Positions 48,508 to 62,013 of a stretch of DNA of 64,000 nucleotides are shown piece by piece. The notes beneath the pieces are model-generated. The model ran no database searches, was not told the origin of the DNA, and saw only the letters and a program-made list of their open reading frames with translations. The DNA comes from Torymus aiolomorphi. Its lineage: Eukaryota; Arthropoda; Insecta; Hymenoptera; Torymidae. How positions within the stretch are numbered: the first letter of the stretch is position 1; every line of letters begins with the position of its first letter. A program made the translations under genes and the position numbers. The DNA lies in contig CM070873.1 in assembly GCA_036365515.1 (NCBI GenBank), forward strand, positions 260,373,575 through 260,437,574, given 5' to 3'.

Positions 48508-50546
48508 TTGCTCATAATGACATTTCTCCGTATGTAAATGAAGGGTTGCAGAAAATTTCGAATTTTTGCGGATTACGGAGTCAAGGGATTTGTGTAAATA
48601 ATGATCGCGCTTTTTCAATATTTGGGTTGTATATAATTTGTGGGTTTTATAAGGAGCATGTGGCACTTCCTGTTCCTGAAAGTTCCGGTAATTTGCAAAT
48701 TAAATTAATTGTTGACTAATCTATTGTATTGATGAAAAAGAACGTATTGTTAGACCAGATGTTTTTTAATAATATTTTTTTCCTTTTTACGTAAAAACTT
48801 TTGTTATTACTATTAATATAGTAGCGTAAAATATCATTTTATATTCGTAATAGATAACATTTTATCTATCACCCGACTTTTTCCAATATTTTTTAAAATT
48901 CTAAATATTCTTTTAAAAAAGTCTAATGTATTTGAAATTATATATCGAATGCAGTTTTCATCGAAACTTTTTCATGTTTTTCCCTTTTTTTTATTTATTT
49001 TTCCGCATATTTTTTCATGTACGGCTTTTTGAATTTCAGAAGTAATACTCTAGCTGATGACAAAAAAAATAGATAATAAATGCGTCGGCCATGATATTAT
49101 TTCATACACTCGTAATGCAAAATCACTAACTAAAGGAAAGCAAAACATGTTTTTGACATAAATTACGTAAACGAAAGTGTGTTTGAGGAAATATTAAAAT
49201 CACATAGCTTTTTCGGAATTTCGACTTGTTTGAAAAAATAACTTTATTCCATGTATTTGCAATAATATTTACATTACACGGTTTATAAATCAAATAACTA
49301 ATTGGTCAGAATTTCGTTTATTTTTTTAATTTTCCGTATAAAACTAGATTAACATATTTTGAATAAATAAAACATTTTGTTAAATCGAAAAATTCCTAAA
49401 ATACTCAAAACACATTCTCGAATTCTTTTAAACATTAAAATACAATTCATTTCATTTCAAAATTCCATTGTTTCATATAACTATTTAGCAAATCAAAATT
49501 TTTCTTTAAAAAACTGCTAATTACATATAATACCCTACTTTTAACCAAACTTCCCCTAACTTCCCTAAAATTAAATACCATCAAAACAAACAGCGCGTAA
49601 TCCTGCAAAATGCAGACCCCCGCCCTGTATTTTTACAACACACGTTACAATTATATTCTCCGTTTTCTCGCGCATCTCTCGCACACACACCGCGTAGCCA
49701 ACAGCCGCTCACGGCACCGACAGCAGCAACAGCAGCAGCAGCGGGACTTACGCGCCGGAAACGGGGTGGAGCTTTAAGTGACGTTACGTTATTACGTCCG
49801 CCGATTAAATTCGAGCTTTTTTTTTCGCGCCAACTCGTCCCCCTTTGTCCCATTCGCTATACACGCACATACACGTGTGCGCATATTGTATGTATGTATG
49901 CGTCGTTCTCGAAAACATCGGGTGTCGCGGTGTAAGGTGTTTGACATTCGCGCTGCAATTTTATCTTACGTTTCCCGGAGATTACGGGGCGAGATAAAGA
50001 GGTGCGGGCTGCCGATAGCAGCGCGCGCGATAGATCGTTTCGAAATGAAAACAATTTCACAAGAATAAATAAGCGAGTGAGAGCGTTGTTGCAACGAGAG
50101 ATGCCATGCACTTGATATGAGCGAGAGAGTGTGTATTATGTGGATGTGGTTATCACGTTGTTTTCTACTGTGCTGCGTGTGTTGTTTTCAACGGAGGTGT
50201 TTTTTAGAAATTTGTTTCTTTGTGTTTTTTTCTAACTGGTATAATACAGAAAAGAGTAAATATTGTTCTATTATATAGTATATAGCAATAAATTATTAAT
50301 CCGTATAAAGCTATTAGAATTACGATATATACCGAGATTTTTGGCGAATTATAGTTAATCTACTCGCCCGCAGCTCATTAATATTTACGGTCAATTATTA
50401 TAGATGTGCATAGTAATACCAAAATTACCTGCTCTCGTGCGCACTCGAAGCACTAATTTTCCGCCAAATTAGAAAAGAGACTAACGAGTGCAGCTTTCTT
50501 TTGATAACATTCGCAATATTCTCGAGTCTTCCCTTCCCCGTCGTGT

Positions 50547-50548
<2 letters not shown>

Positions 50549-50586
<38 letters not shown>
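50549..50586. repeat. (GT)n microsatellite
   Basis: Uninterrupted GT run of about 38 bases. Confidence 0.9.
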
Positions 50587-50587
<1 letters not shown>

Positions 50588-51219
50588 ACGAGCTCTCGCC
50601 TTTAATAATAAACGCTGCAAGAAGAAAGAAAAATACCATGGCACGGGCTATACCCCAGCCAAGCTCTCCACCTTTCTAAATTCTAATGTTATACATTAAA
50701 TTCATCAAATTGCCATTACAGACACACACGTACACAGAGAGACACGGGCCATTGCATAATAAAAAGCCGTGTAGCTGGGCGACCGACCGCCGCCGTGGTC
50801 CTTAAATATGCAATTAAGCCCATAAGATTATCATAATAATGGGCATTATTCAAAGGCTATTTACAAAATCAATCAATAACTCTATGCCCCCACACGCGTA
50901 CACACACACACACACACGCGCACACACACACACACATACACACGCATAGGCGTATACTGTTCTCTCTCTCCTAGTATTTATAGAATTAGAAAATAGGTTC
51001 AAGATAACAATTCATTACCCGGAACACACGCGCGCGCTTGCAGAGTTGGCATGGCAACGCAAAATGCGTTTCCCAATAGGCGAGTTTCCTCTTTCGCGTC
51101 TACATATATGTATACAGTATATACTATATACGGTGCACCCCCGCGCCGCAGTGCACACACGCATCGCGCACGCACACATATAGTTTTGGCCCCGAATATC
51201 AGCTTTGAAGCGCACGGAC

Positions 51220-51223
<4 letters not shown>

Positions 51224-51269
<46 letters not shown>
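51224..51269. repeat. (GA)n microsatellite
   Basis: Uninterrupted GA run of about 46 bases, followed by a (GGC)n run. Confidence 0.9.
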
Positions 51270-51272
<3 letters not shown>

Positions 51273-54200
51273 GTGGCGGCGGCGGCAAAACAAAAAACTT
51301 TAAAAAGTTAAAATTAAAAAGAGAGAGGAAAAAAGCCCGCCCGCCCGCGCGCGCGAAATCCGAGCTGGGAATCCGCGCGCGCTATGCTCATGACGGGGTT
51401 CTATACTATGGGCGCTGCTGGTTCGCTCTCTGGCTTTCCGACGTGAAAGTTGCATGCAAAAATCATCGGGATGTGGTACGCGTGTGTGGGCGGGCGGACT
51501 GATTAATAGATGGGAGATAGAGGTAGAGTGAGGATAGGCAAATGATGACGGATTTTAATGTGGCGGTGAAATATTGGCTGGATACGGGAAATGGAAATTG
51601 TTGTTATTGAGCTGATTATTATAGGTAATGCGCGGGTGGGAAATGGTTGATGGGTTAGAGTAGGTTGCGTTGTGTTTTAGAGCGAGTGTGTGTTTTTTTT
51701 TTTTGGAAAATTTTTCCGAAAAAGTATGATGGATGAGGGGAATGGAAAAATATCGCGTATTTTGAGTAAAATATACTAAAAACATCACGAAATATAAGGA
51801 AAAAATCGTTTGTTTTAGCATGAAAATTCGAATTTGAGATTTTAAAATAATTTTAGACTATTCTCTACCATGGATGTGTATAACCTTAATGCAGAATTTC
51901 AAATATTTCATATATATTTCGAAAGGAGATTTTTACCCGTAAGAGGATTCTTTTTTAGAAAAAAAAAAAAAATATCCTTTTATCCTAAAACAGAATGTTT
52001 AAAACAAAAATTTCCAACATTAAATAATCATCTGTCAAAAGCAACACCCACTATTGTTGCAATAATAAATACTCAACTATCGCAAGCCCCTACGATTCGA
52101 TACCAGACATAGCCGCGAGCCCCCGCGAGCTTGCACAGCGACAGTACCTCCTTTCCACCCCACCGTCGTCGTCCCAACGATCACCCTCTCCCAACCTTTT
52201 TACGATACCGACCCCAGCTATATACTCTCCACCCTATAGACCACCCCTGCGACTGCTACTTCCTCGCAACAACCGTTCGCCGTCACCCACCCCTGCCCTT
52301 CGCTCACACATATATTTCACCCACCCGTATTCTATACCTACCCCTTTTCGCCCCAAACCCCCTCCATTCTCTCCTTTATTCGCAGGTGGCATAACGTTAA
52401 TTACACCCGGCGCCGGATTTACTTTCGCCCCTGTGTATATATAATACCCGGCGCGCGGCGCGCACTTATAGGAAACAATTAGGCATCGCAGGCGCTCCCG
52501 CGCTCGAACGGGGAAAAATCGAGCGATTACGGCAATTTCGCGCGGATGCCACGCGAGCGAACCACGTGTTACACGTGTGCATGCATCACAGAGAGAGAGA
52601 GAGTGAGAGACGCGAAAAAAAGTCGCCCACCCGCCCCCGCCTCTCCTTTTTTTTCCTCTCTCGCCCATTCTCTTTCCGCTTTTTCCCGCGTCTATCGGCC
52701 CACCCGGCCGCGTGTCCTCGTCCTGTCTGCCTCGTACACACACATCGCATATACGTACGTATATACGTGTGCGCAAACTCGAACGGAATTCCCGATGGAA
52801 CATTTCGCGCGTCGATGAAAGACAATGCGAGCGCGCGTGCTGCCTCCATGCTGCACCTGTTCTCGTTTTTTAGGGCGCTTAATTGTTTTTCTCTTTTCCC
52901 TCCTTTTTTACCTCTCCCTCTATACCCCATCCTGCGTTTTTTTCGCGCGCACGCGCCTGCATGCCCGTCGACATATATCCGTACGCGCGCGCGCGCGCCC
53001 GCACACACACCCCGTTCACTTTCGCTCGATTCCATCACCTTCGTTCTTTTTTATTTTCTCGCCCGCGTGCCTGTTCTCTCTCTCTCTCTCCCTCCCTCTC
53101 GCTCTTCGGGCTTCTTTCACTTTTTATTTATACACGTCACTTTTGGGCGCTCGCTCGCGCGCGTTGCTGAGCGGTTGGTATATTCGGATTTTTCGCGGTC
53201 GTTTAATCGACGCGCACGCGGCTTCGAGGGAGGATGGGGGTTGATGTGTATAGCGTGGTGTATATGCTGCTGCTGCTGGTGTTGGCTTGTACTTCATTTA
53301 TGACTTGTAGTCGCTGTATGCGCGCTGTGTTTTCCCGTGGTGTGCGCACTGCGCGGTTTATTATGGGGATAATTACATTTGTCGGAGGTGTGTATGTGTG
53401 TCTTTTTTTTTTAATGGTGTTTTGGGTTGTAAATACATTTCCGTTTGGAACAGTAATTATCGTTGGACTTTTCGTTATTATCGTCTTGATTCGGGAAATT
53501 CATTTGGATGTCGCAATTCGATTTCCGGCATAATTGAGACACAAGCATTTTATTATACGTTGTAGCGCAAAGCAATAGATGGTGTTACATCAGACTTCGG
53601 ATGTACGAACACTCATTGATCTTCGTGCAAAATCTTTTTTACTTAATATATTAACTTTCATTATACCTTTAATACTAACTCGCTTAATTATTTCACATCC
53701 TTTTTTCAAAACCTATTATGACCTCTACAACCGCAGATCCGGAAACACACATCGCATGTTAAACGTCATTCATATTATCAGTCTCTAAAATCATCATTCA
53801 TCCATCTCACTATTATTTTACGCCTTTACTCATATACCCTGTACAACTCTTTTCTTCTTTTTTATAGACCTGTTTTCTTTTATATTATACACATAAACCT
53901 TCGAAAAAGCGCGAAATCGAACGTTTAATTTTTCAGTCTCCCAGCTCCCGCGACCGCTCGACTTATCAATATGAAATTATTCAATTACATTTAAAACTCG
54001 ACGCACGCACGCCGCGATTAAAATGTTAAACACAGCGCTCGTGCCGTAAATAACGCGTCTTTTTTACACTTTTCCTCGACATCGCGCGCCGCGCCCACTC
54101 TCATACACATTTATATGCATGAGCATACACGTGTGCATACACACACATACGTACACTCGCGCGAATTCATTATGTACGTTTGCATTTTGAAAATGTTGAT

Positions 54201-56625
54201 TACGAGGCGCGTAGCGGCTCTCTGAAAAATTCATTCGCCGACTCCCCCTAATTGTTAGTTTTTCGAGAAAACAATAATTCGGTAAACATCAGGACGCTGC
54301 TACCGTGCGGTGAATAGCGCTTTTTGCGTTATTCAAAACTTTAGTAGCGAAATCGATGGCAGAGAAAAAGAGCGCGTGTATATACACGACGAAAGAGAGA
54401 GAGAGAGAGGAAGGGAGAGAGAAAACACGCGTTACAAGCGTCGCGCGCGCGCGAACAGCACACACGTTTATACACAACACACATCGCGCGCTGCTGGAAC
54501 ATGCCCGAGCGGCAGCAGGCCATGCGGCAACGTTTTTAAAGCCTTATCGCGATATTGATAAAATTGTAACAAGTATATATTTGTTCCTCGCCGTTGTTGT
54601 TTCGCCTCTCGCGAGCTTTTTTTTTCATTTCCACGGCTGTCGCGAGAGAACGAACGATCGAGAGCTTTTTTCCCCTATCTGAATTCTGTATATACATCAT
54701 TTCGGATAGAGAGGATGTAGAACAGCGTGAGAGAAGCCTTAGTAAAGTTTTGACTTTGACTGAGCTTATTCTCGCACGTATGTGTGTGTAATATCAAGGT
54801 AAGGGGAAATTTTCGTTTCAATCTGTACATGTGTATAAAGAAGATTCGAAAATAAAAACGAAACGCCGTGTTCTATTACACAATTGGAATAATCGAATAT
54901 TCGCAGTATCGCTTTTTTTCTCTTTATTTCATTTGAAATCAATAAAAAGCGTTCAATTTGAAGCTAGAAAAAGCTAAATTTGATTTGATATTATTGAATT
55001 ACCTTCGCAGTTATTGCTTTTTTCGCTCTCTTCTCCCGTATTTTCTTTCATTCTCTCCATTCCTACACTGCTCATTCGAAATTCCGATAAAACATTTGTT
55101 TATCACAAACCGATACGAAAAATCCAATATTCCACAACACACTACCGATTTATATTTATTATCTCGTGCCCAAGATTAATGTTCATTAGAATCTTCATGA
55201 TTAAGAAACTGCTCGAGGCTCAAAATTTATCGCATAATTTTTTCGAGTCGGACAAAAGCCATTAGGGACATTAGGAATGTCAGTGTTCTTCCCTACCTCG
55301 ATACGTCTCTCATTCTCCGCTGCACGCGCGTTTCGTCTCTCGAGGGTATATACGCGCATTATTATATGCCTCGTGGGCCGTTACAATTTTTCCACTTTTC
55401 AATTTCTTACGCTAATGAAGCGCGAGGGGAGAGAGCAGACGCGATCTCCGCGCCCGCTTACGCGGTGCCATGTGGATCTGTGCCGCGAGGCGTAGTTGGA
55501 TTGTGTATACTATACTGGTTGCCTGGGTCACGATGATTTGTTCCACAAGTGTCAGAAATATTTGATAATCGTTTTCTCGCTCCTACGCTTATATTTATGC
55601 CAAAAATGTTTGAAACCACACATATATAGATATGATAGGCAATCGCAGACTGGTTGATAATGGGGAAGAAAAAGAATGAAGAAGATACTTTTCTGATTAT
55701 ATATAAGTAGATAGCGCCGAGTTCGGTAAGACACTATCTTCCTCCTCTGTCTCTCTCTCTCCCTCTCTCTTTCTCTCTTTCCAAGTTTTCTCTTACAATC
55801 TCTCTTCATGTAACGAAAAAAAAAGTTCCAACAATATATATGCTTATCAGACCTGTGTTTCATCCGCGCCATTCTTCTTCTCTCTCGCAGGCTTTTCTAT
55901 TCAGCCCACAATTAAATACACATCCTTAATTAACCATACTCACCTATAAAAAAGCCCTCGCCCCTCTTTCCACTATACTCCCTCCGCCGAAAAAAAAGAA
56001 ATAATCTCTCGGATTCTCTCGACAAAAGCTGCTACACGTGTACTCTCCCTCTCTCTTTCTCTCTCCACAATACCGACGCTGAAACTTTTACACGCATCCC
56101 CTCTACGTGTACGCGAATTCGTTTCTTCGTCTACACACTTATACTTACACGTATAAAGACGCGCCCGATAAGCATCTCGCGCTCACGATAATTAAGGTCT
56201 ATTTTCAGGCAGGAACAATCGAGTGCACAGGCTGCTGCCTCTTCTTCTTCTTATTCTTCTCTATCGAACCCCCTCACGCGCGTTGAATTAAGGATTCATC
56301 TCACGGGCGGCGACATCGCGGAAGAAGGAAGACGTGGGGATTTCAGGGATCTGAGTATATACATATATAGTATGTGGAGAAGGGTTTTTGGAGAAAGGTG
56401 AGACATTTGTGTGGCCGGGAAATGTCTTTATCTTTGGGTTAATAATAACGTACCAGCAGCTTTTTTATTACGTCGTATATACACACACTAGCATAGCGAC
56501 GTGTGAATATGGGTATGATTCACGTTGGTGGGAAGGAGTCTATAGTTGTGCGTAGCGCGGCTCGGCTTAATCAACGGAATCACACTAGTTTATCTCGTAT
56601 TTCTTAATTTTTCTAGCTCGAGTAC

Positions 56626-56637
<12 letters not shown>

Positions 56638-56700
<63 letters not shown>

Positions 56701-56704
56701 CACA

Positions 56705-56737
<33 letters not shown>

Positions 56738-56738
56738 G
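56638..56738. repeat. (CA)n microsatellite, ~100 bp
   Basis: CA run of about 100 bases with a few single-base interruptions (A and T). Confidence 0.9.
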
Positions 56739-58022
56739 TGTATATAGCATAATGCGCGAGACACGAACCAGTTTCGTCGTCGGTCTAAATATCTCAATGG
56801 GTCGTGGAATGGCTGTCAGCCTATTAAGATTAAAGTTTATTTTTACATTCTTGCCTGGTGCAATGTTTGCGCTGCCAAGCATAATGCTCTTCTCGTACTT
56901 TAAACGTTTCGTCATCGGAATTATTGTACTTTTGCAACGTCATTTTTATTGGGTTCATCAAACTTCAAGCCGTATTTCTAATTGATTTTTACAATATTTA
57001 TACTGTAGAAAAAAAGGGGTAACTTCACTCACCAGAGTTACATATTTAACGATTCTGCGGATGGCCGAATACTCTGGCAAATTAGAATCTAAAATATTAC
57101 TCAAAGGAAAAATCGTTGAATTTTTCACCGTCCTCCCATAATCGAACCTCCATTTACTCATTAAATTATCATAGCCCAATCCCAAATAACCAATCCCACT
57201 ATCTGAGTGCATCTCCCTCTGCACCCACACGTGTACGAAATTTCTCTTTACCCTTTTCCTCGCGGCACCGCGTGCGTGCACTGTCATCGAGCGCGAGCTT
57301 GGCCCTCGCGAGCAGCAGGGCCGCCGTACGCGAAATTCGCTCCCTCGATAAACACACTCACACACACAGTTACTTCCCCTTCTCCTCCTCCTTGCATATT
57401 AAAAATTTTCTTTCTTCCCTCCATTTACACACACATATACACATGTATATAACGGAGTCCCCCTCTCTCGTTCTCATTCCACATCCCATTCTTTTTCCTC
57501 TCATTGTGCCGCATGCAGCGCGCTCCCACACCTACACGCGTGTACGCCGCGCGGCTAGTCGGACGGGGCAGGCATGAGGCAGGCAGGCTGCAGGCGCGGC
57601 ACGGCGGCGACCTACATCGCTATAGCGCGGATATATGCGTGCACGTACAGTGTGTATTACCTATACATCCACAGCACGTGAATGTGTACGCGTGTGTGTG
57701 TGTGTATGTATGTGTATATATAGACACATGTATACAGGGCGAGGGGAGAGCAGCACGCACGTTCGGAGAGAGAGGAGGGCGATATCGTGCCGCTCTATCG
57801 TGGCGTCAGTGTTATCGGCCCCTCGCGCGTATATATATGTATATATGTACACGTACAGTACGTACATGCACACACACACACACACACACACGTATACCCG
57901 CCGCCGTCGCTTCGTTATCAGGACCGTACGCACGCGACCGTTGTGTGTCTATGCCATGGGTCCGCTGTGCGCATACGCGTGTGTATGTGCGTGTCTATAT
58001 ATATGTATATGATGCACGCATA

Positions 58023-58268
58023 TGAGGTGTTTCACGTCAACTGCCCCAGCGCGGTTTTTGAGATATAAAATGTTTTGTAGTTTTTGAAGGTGAAAATGGA
58101 AAATTTCGAAAAAACTGCCTATATCATTGGAAAGCTGAGGAGAAAACACGTTTAAAACGCTTATCAAACAATTTTTTTAAGTACATTTTAGTATTATGAA
58201 CATGAGTTGGAAATAGCACGATTTGGCACTCGCGCGCCGATCTGGGGCAGTTGACGTGAAACGCCTCA
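58023..58268. mobile_element. small TIR element (MITE) with TA duplication
   Basis: The 246-bp element has near-perfect terminal inverted repeats of about 26 bases: the left end reads TGAGGTGTTTCACGTCAACT then GCCCCA, the right end is its reverse complement with one change (C for T). TA flanks both ends (58021-58022, 58269-58270). The interior is not palindromic and has no coding capacity. A TA duplication suggests a Tc1/mariner-type source transposase; this is inference. Confidence 0.88.
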
Positions 58269-58270
58269 TA

Positions 58271-59930
58271 TATGCGAAGAGCTTTTTTGGTTGTACGAGG
58301 CGTATCATCTTTTGTGGCGAAAGAGAGAGAGTTGTTTGTTTGTTTGTTTGGATGTGGTGTATGTGTGCGTGTGGGTGTGTTTGCGTCATCGTACGCGCCC
58401 GCGCGCGCGAGGTTACATATCCCAAGGAGAATTAGATTGTACGCAAATGCGTCGAATACGGGGCGGATATGTTATCGCGAGTGCGCGTGCGCGCGCCTGC
58501 GGGAGTGATACGGTGGAATTTAAAGTCTGGAACCGTGCTTTTTTTGGGGAATTAGTGATCGAAAATTTTACGCGAAATTCTACAAAGAGTGCGTAGAAAG
58601 TTGGGTCGGTGGTTGGAAAATAGAAGTAGGTTTTATGGTTGATAAAGATATCATGAGCGTGTAGAATATTTTTGTTTAATATTTCTCAAATTTATTTACA
58701 GAAAATGAATAATTATTTTTAACACCAAACACAAAAGTAAAAACGACGAAACGCGCTGCCACCACATTTGAAATGCCAATTCGAACAATCCCCTAAAAAG
58801 ATCGCTTTGACAATTTTACTCGCGAAATTTCCTAGGACGCAAAATATACCGGTCTATCGGAGACCTTAAATTAATTTAAAATTAATAAAACACAGAGCGA
58901 ATTATGTACATAATAGAATTAGTTTATTTAGACCATTTTTAACCGAAATAAATTGAGTACTTGTAATTTGAGCGCGAGCGAGCGAGTGAGGGGCTGCCGG
59001 ACGGGCACTGTATATATATGTGTACGATTAAAGCGAGAGAGGTCTCTTTCGCGCTATTATTCGAAAGGGCTTGAAATTCGAATATTCGCGTAATTTAAAT
59101 TGAAATTTGATGAAATAGTAAAGCGTTGCTTTTCAAATTCTTTTCGATTTCATCTGGAAAAAACGAGAGAGGGTATAGAAACTGCACAAAACCGTTACTT
59201 ATTGTACACACGTGTATTAATTTATCTCCCGCTTCGCGTTGATAACAAATTGCACTTTAATGCACAACGAAAATGCATTTTTGCATCGCCTCACCACGAA
59301 CGTAGCATAAAAAGACGAGTAATTCATGTAAGTGCGCGGCGTACCTTCGCAAATCCTCTCTCCGTGCGCGCGTAATAATAATCCTGCCCTCTCTCGATCT
59401 TTTTTACCGTGAATTTGGCATTACGGGGATTACGTCGTAGGGGTATTAACATATTGATCAGCTTTGCTCTCTCGCGATAAGTCTCCTCTCACGCATTACA
59501 CGAATTTGTGTATTTCGCGATAGCACGTACCCTACACACAATAGCTGCAGCGGGAAAATCCGCGATCGCCGATGGCGCATAAGACGCGAGAAAAAAAAGA
59601 AACCTGCGGTACAAACGAAATCCCCCCTTTCATATTCGAACGCTCAAAGCTCGCACGCGTGCGTCCTAAGAAATTAGTAATTTTTCCGCATTACTCTCTG
59701 TCGTCGGCCCTTCGGGATAGTAGTGTGCACGCTTAGTATAGTATATAGTCTCTAATGTCGCGCGGCAGGACGAGAGATAAAAAGGACGCGCAAGGGGTGT
59801 ATATAGAGGGAAAAGGAGGAAAAAGACGAAAGATATACAAAGAGGGAGGTGGGAGGTATAGAGAGGGTGCCTTGAGATTTTCAGTTTAATGCGTCACAGG
59901 ACGTCGTCCTCCTGGGCTTGGCTGGAGCGC

Positions 59931-59967
<37 letters not shown>

Positions 59968-60965
59968 CGTCCTTCTCTATACCTATACACACACGCGCGC
60001 GCGCCACCCTCTCTGTCACTCTATCTCTCTCTCTGCGTCCCACCCTCGTGCCGCCGTCTCAGTCTGTCGCGCGCGTGCCCGAGCCCCGCCTGTAAAACTA
60101 CTGTCCTCCTGACAAATCTCCAAAATATTCCCACATATCCCCACCCGCTTCCCCCCTCTCTATCGCCCAACATCCAGCCTTGCCACCCTCATGCCCATCT
60201 TTCCAGAGACGCAGTTTAAATTTTCACCCCCTCGCAAGCCCGAAAAAAGCTCGCACACCGAACGCAGCCCGGACGAAACATTCGCGGCAAGGTAGCGCGC
60301 GCCGCGCGCAAACACCGCCGCCGGGAAAGCGTTTGACCGCGTCCCCGTGGCTTTCCCGGCCTCTCTGCCCGCCCCAGCCCACCTCCAGGCCCATTCTCTT
60401 GGCAGCAGAGCCCTCGGGCTGGGCCGAAGATGCCCAGTGCGCGAACCCGAGGTCTGTACTGTGGCTGGCGGCGCCCCGGGACTGGCTTTCCCGTCGGGGA
60501 ACCGGACATTTCTTCCGCGGGCTGCAGAGAGAGGGCGAGAGAGGGAGAGGGAGAGGGAGCGCGATGGCTTATGGTACACCTATATCTGGGATTAAAGGGG
60601 ATAGTCTCGAGTTCCGCGCCGGGCCGCGCGCCGCCGGCACCCGAAATAAAGGGGATGCAGCGTTATTAAACTCCCGCCGGCGACGGCGGCGGCAACGGCG
60701 CGCACACACCCCCTCATCCTTTCCCCATTTCTCTTCTTTCTCCCTCCGCGCTATATAGCGTATATATAGATATAGATGGGGAAAGAGAGAGGGAGGGAGG
60801 GTGGTTTTTTGCTCCCCCGTGTCTGTCTCTCTCTCGCTCGCTCGGCCCGTTTGTCTTTTTCCGCGTCGCTCCGTCTCTGTCTGGCCCGCACGCGCGGCGC
60901 AACTCTTTCCCTCGCTCCCGCCGACGCGCGCGGAAAAAGCGGCGAGCGCGTGCCGCGTCAAATCC

Positions 60966-60996
<31 letters not shown>

Positions 60997-61505
60997 CTTT
61001 TTTCTCTCCCCCCGAACTCGTGTGTGCATCCTGTTTGCTTTCTTTTTCTGTTTTCTCTCTCTCGCTCGCTCGCACTCGCTCGTGCGCCTCGTTTTTTTCC
61101 TCTACACTCTTTTCCTCCTCTTTTTTCCCCGGCGTAGTTTTGTTTGTTTCCGCGCGTGCGTTGCTTCTCTCGTCGTCGCACTTTTTTTCCTATCTCTCTC
61201 TCTCTCTCCCTTTTTTCTCTCTCTCTCTCACTCGCTCTATCGCACGCGCGCCGGTAAAACCTGCGAAAATCGCGCGCTTTTTTTTCTCTCTCTCCCCATC
61301 GGATCTGCGTGTATGTGTACATGCGGTCGGCTGAATCTTTCGGCAACGGGCCGCCACCGCTGCTTGTGCTTTTTTCGGATCGCATCCGCCCGCGCTTTTT
61401 ATTACTCATCTTGATTGTGCATTCGATGTAGCGGAATTCGGTTGATTTCCCCTTTTATAGGCGGATGGTTGACATAGTATAGCATCGCCGGGGGTTTTTT
61501 ACGGT

Positions 61506-61538
<33 letters not shown>

Positions 61539-61757
61539 CAAACGGTGCATTTCGATAAGAACAGGCGAACGCGGCGAGAAAGGAACTGTTGATCGTCGAT
61601 GAGCGATGCACACGAGTCGTTTATTTCGTTAGATTGTGGAGATGATAAGCGATTTGAGTTAAAATATTTTAGTTCGAAAATAAGTTAAATGTGTGGATTG
61701 GTTTAGTATGTTCTCTGCCAATTGAGTGGATGCTACTTAATTATTTATTTTCTGTGT
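58271..61757. other. gene-free stretch
   Basis: Contains a (GTTT)n run near 58334-58350, an AT-rich part at 58620-59130 and a CpG-, GA- and CT-rich block at about 59880-61610. The long frames in that block, on both strands, are Ser/Leu/Arg/Pro low complexity. No gene, RNA or mobile element is recognised. Confidence 0.5.
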
Positions 61758-61759
61758 AC

Positions 61760-62011
61760 TCTCTAAAGTTGAATTAGTGAAAATTGCTCCACCATTTGAA
61801 TTAGTAGAAAAAACTACTAATTTATTAGTGAATATTCACTATTTCGTTAGTGGTTTTTTAAAAACTACTAATTAAATTAGTAAAAACTACTAATCAAAAT
61901 AGTAGTTTTAATAAACTACTAAATGAAATAGTGAATATGCACTAATAAATTAGAAGTTTTTTCTACTAATTGAAATGGTGGAGCAATTTTCACTAATTCA
62001 ACTTTAGAGAG
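61760..62011. mobile_element. fully palindromic MITE with TA duplication
   Basis: The 252-bp element begins CTCTCTAAAGTTGAATTAG and ends with its reverse complement; TA lies on both sides (61758-61759 and 62012-62013). The two halves are inverted copies almost to the centre with a few mismatches. Within each arm the words ACTACTAATT and AATTAGTAGT recur, so smaller palindromes are nested in the large one. There is no coding capacity. The layout fits a Stowaway/mariner-like MITE. Confidence 0.9.
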
Positions 62012-62013
62012 TA

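Noticed and set aside
53234..53533. 99-residue hydrophobic frame resembling a membrane protein
   Set aside because: T/G-rich DNA yields Val/Phe/Leu/Cys/Trp by composition alone; no family signature or start context supports it.
56613..56997. Non-repetitive overlapping frames on both strands next to a CA microsatellite
   Set aside because: The minus frame looks protein-like for about 65 residues, but it has no recognised family, no clear splice sites and runs into the repeat.
60160..61414. Long overlapping frames of 139-231 residues on both strands
   Set aside because: All are Arg/Glu or Ser/Leu runs read from GA/CT tracts and GC-rich DNA; no domain or conserved core.
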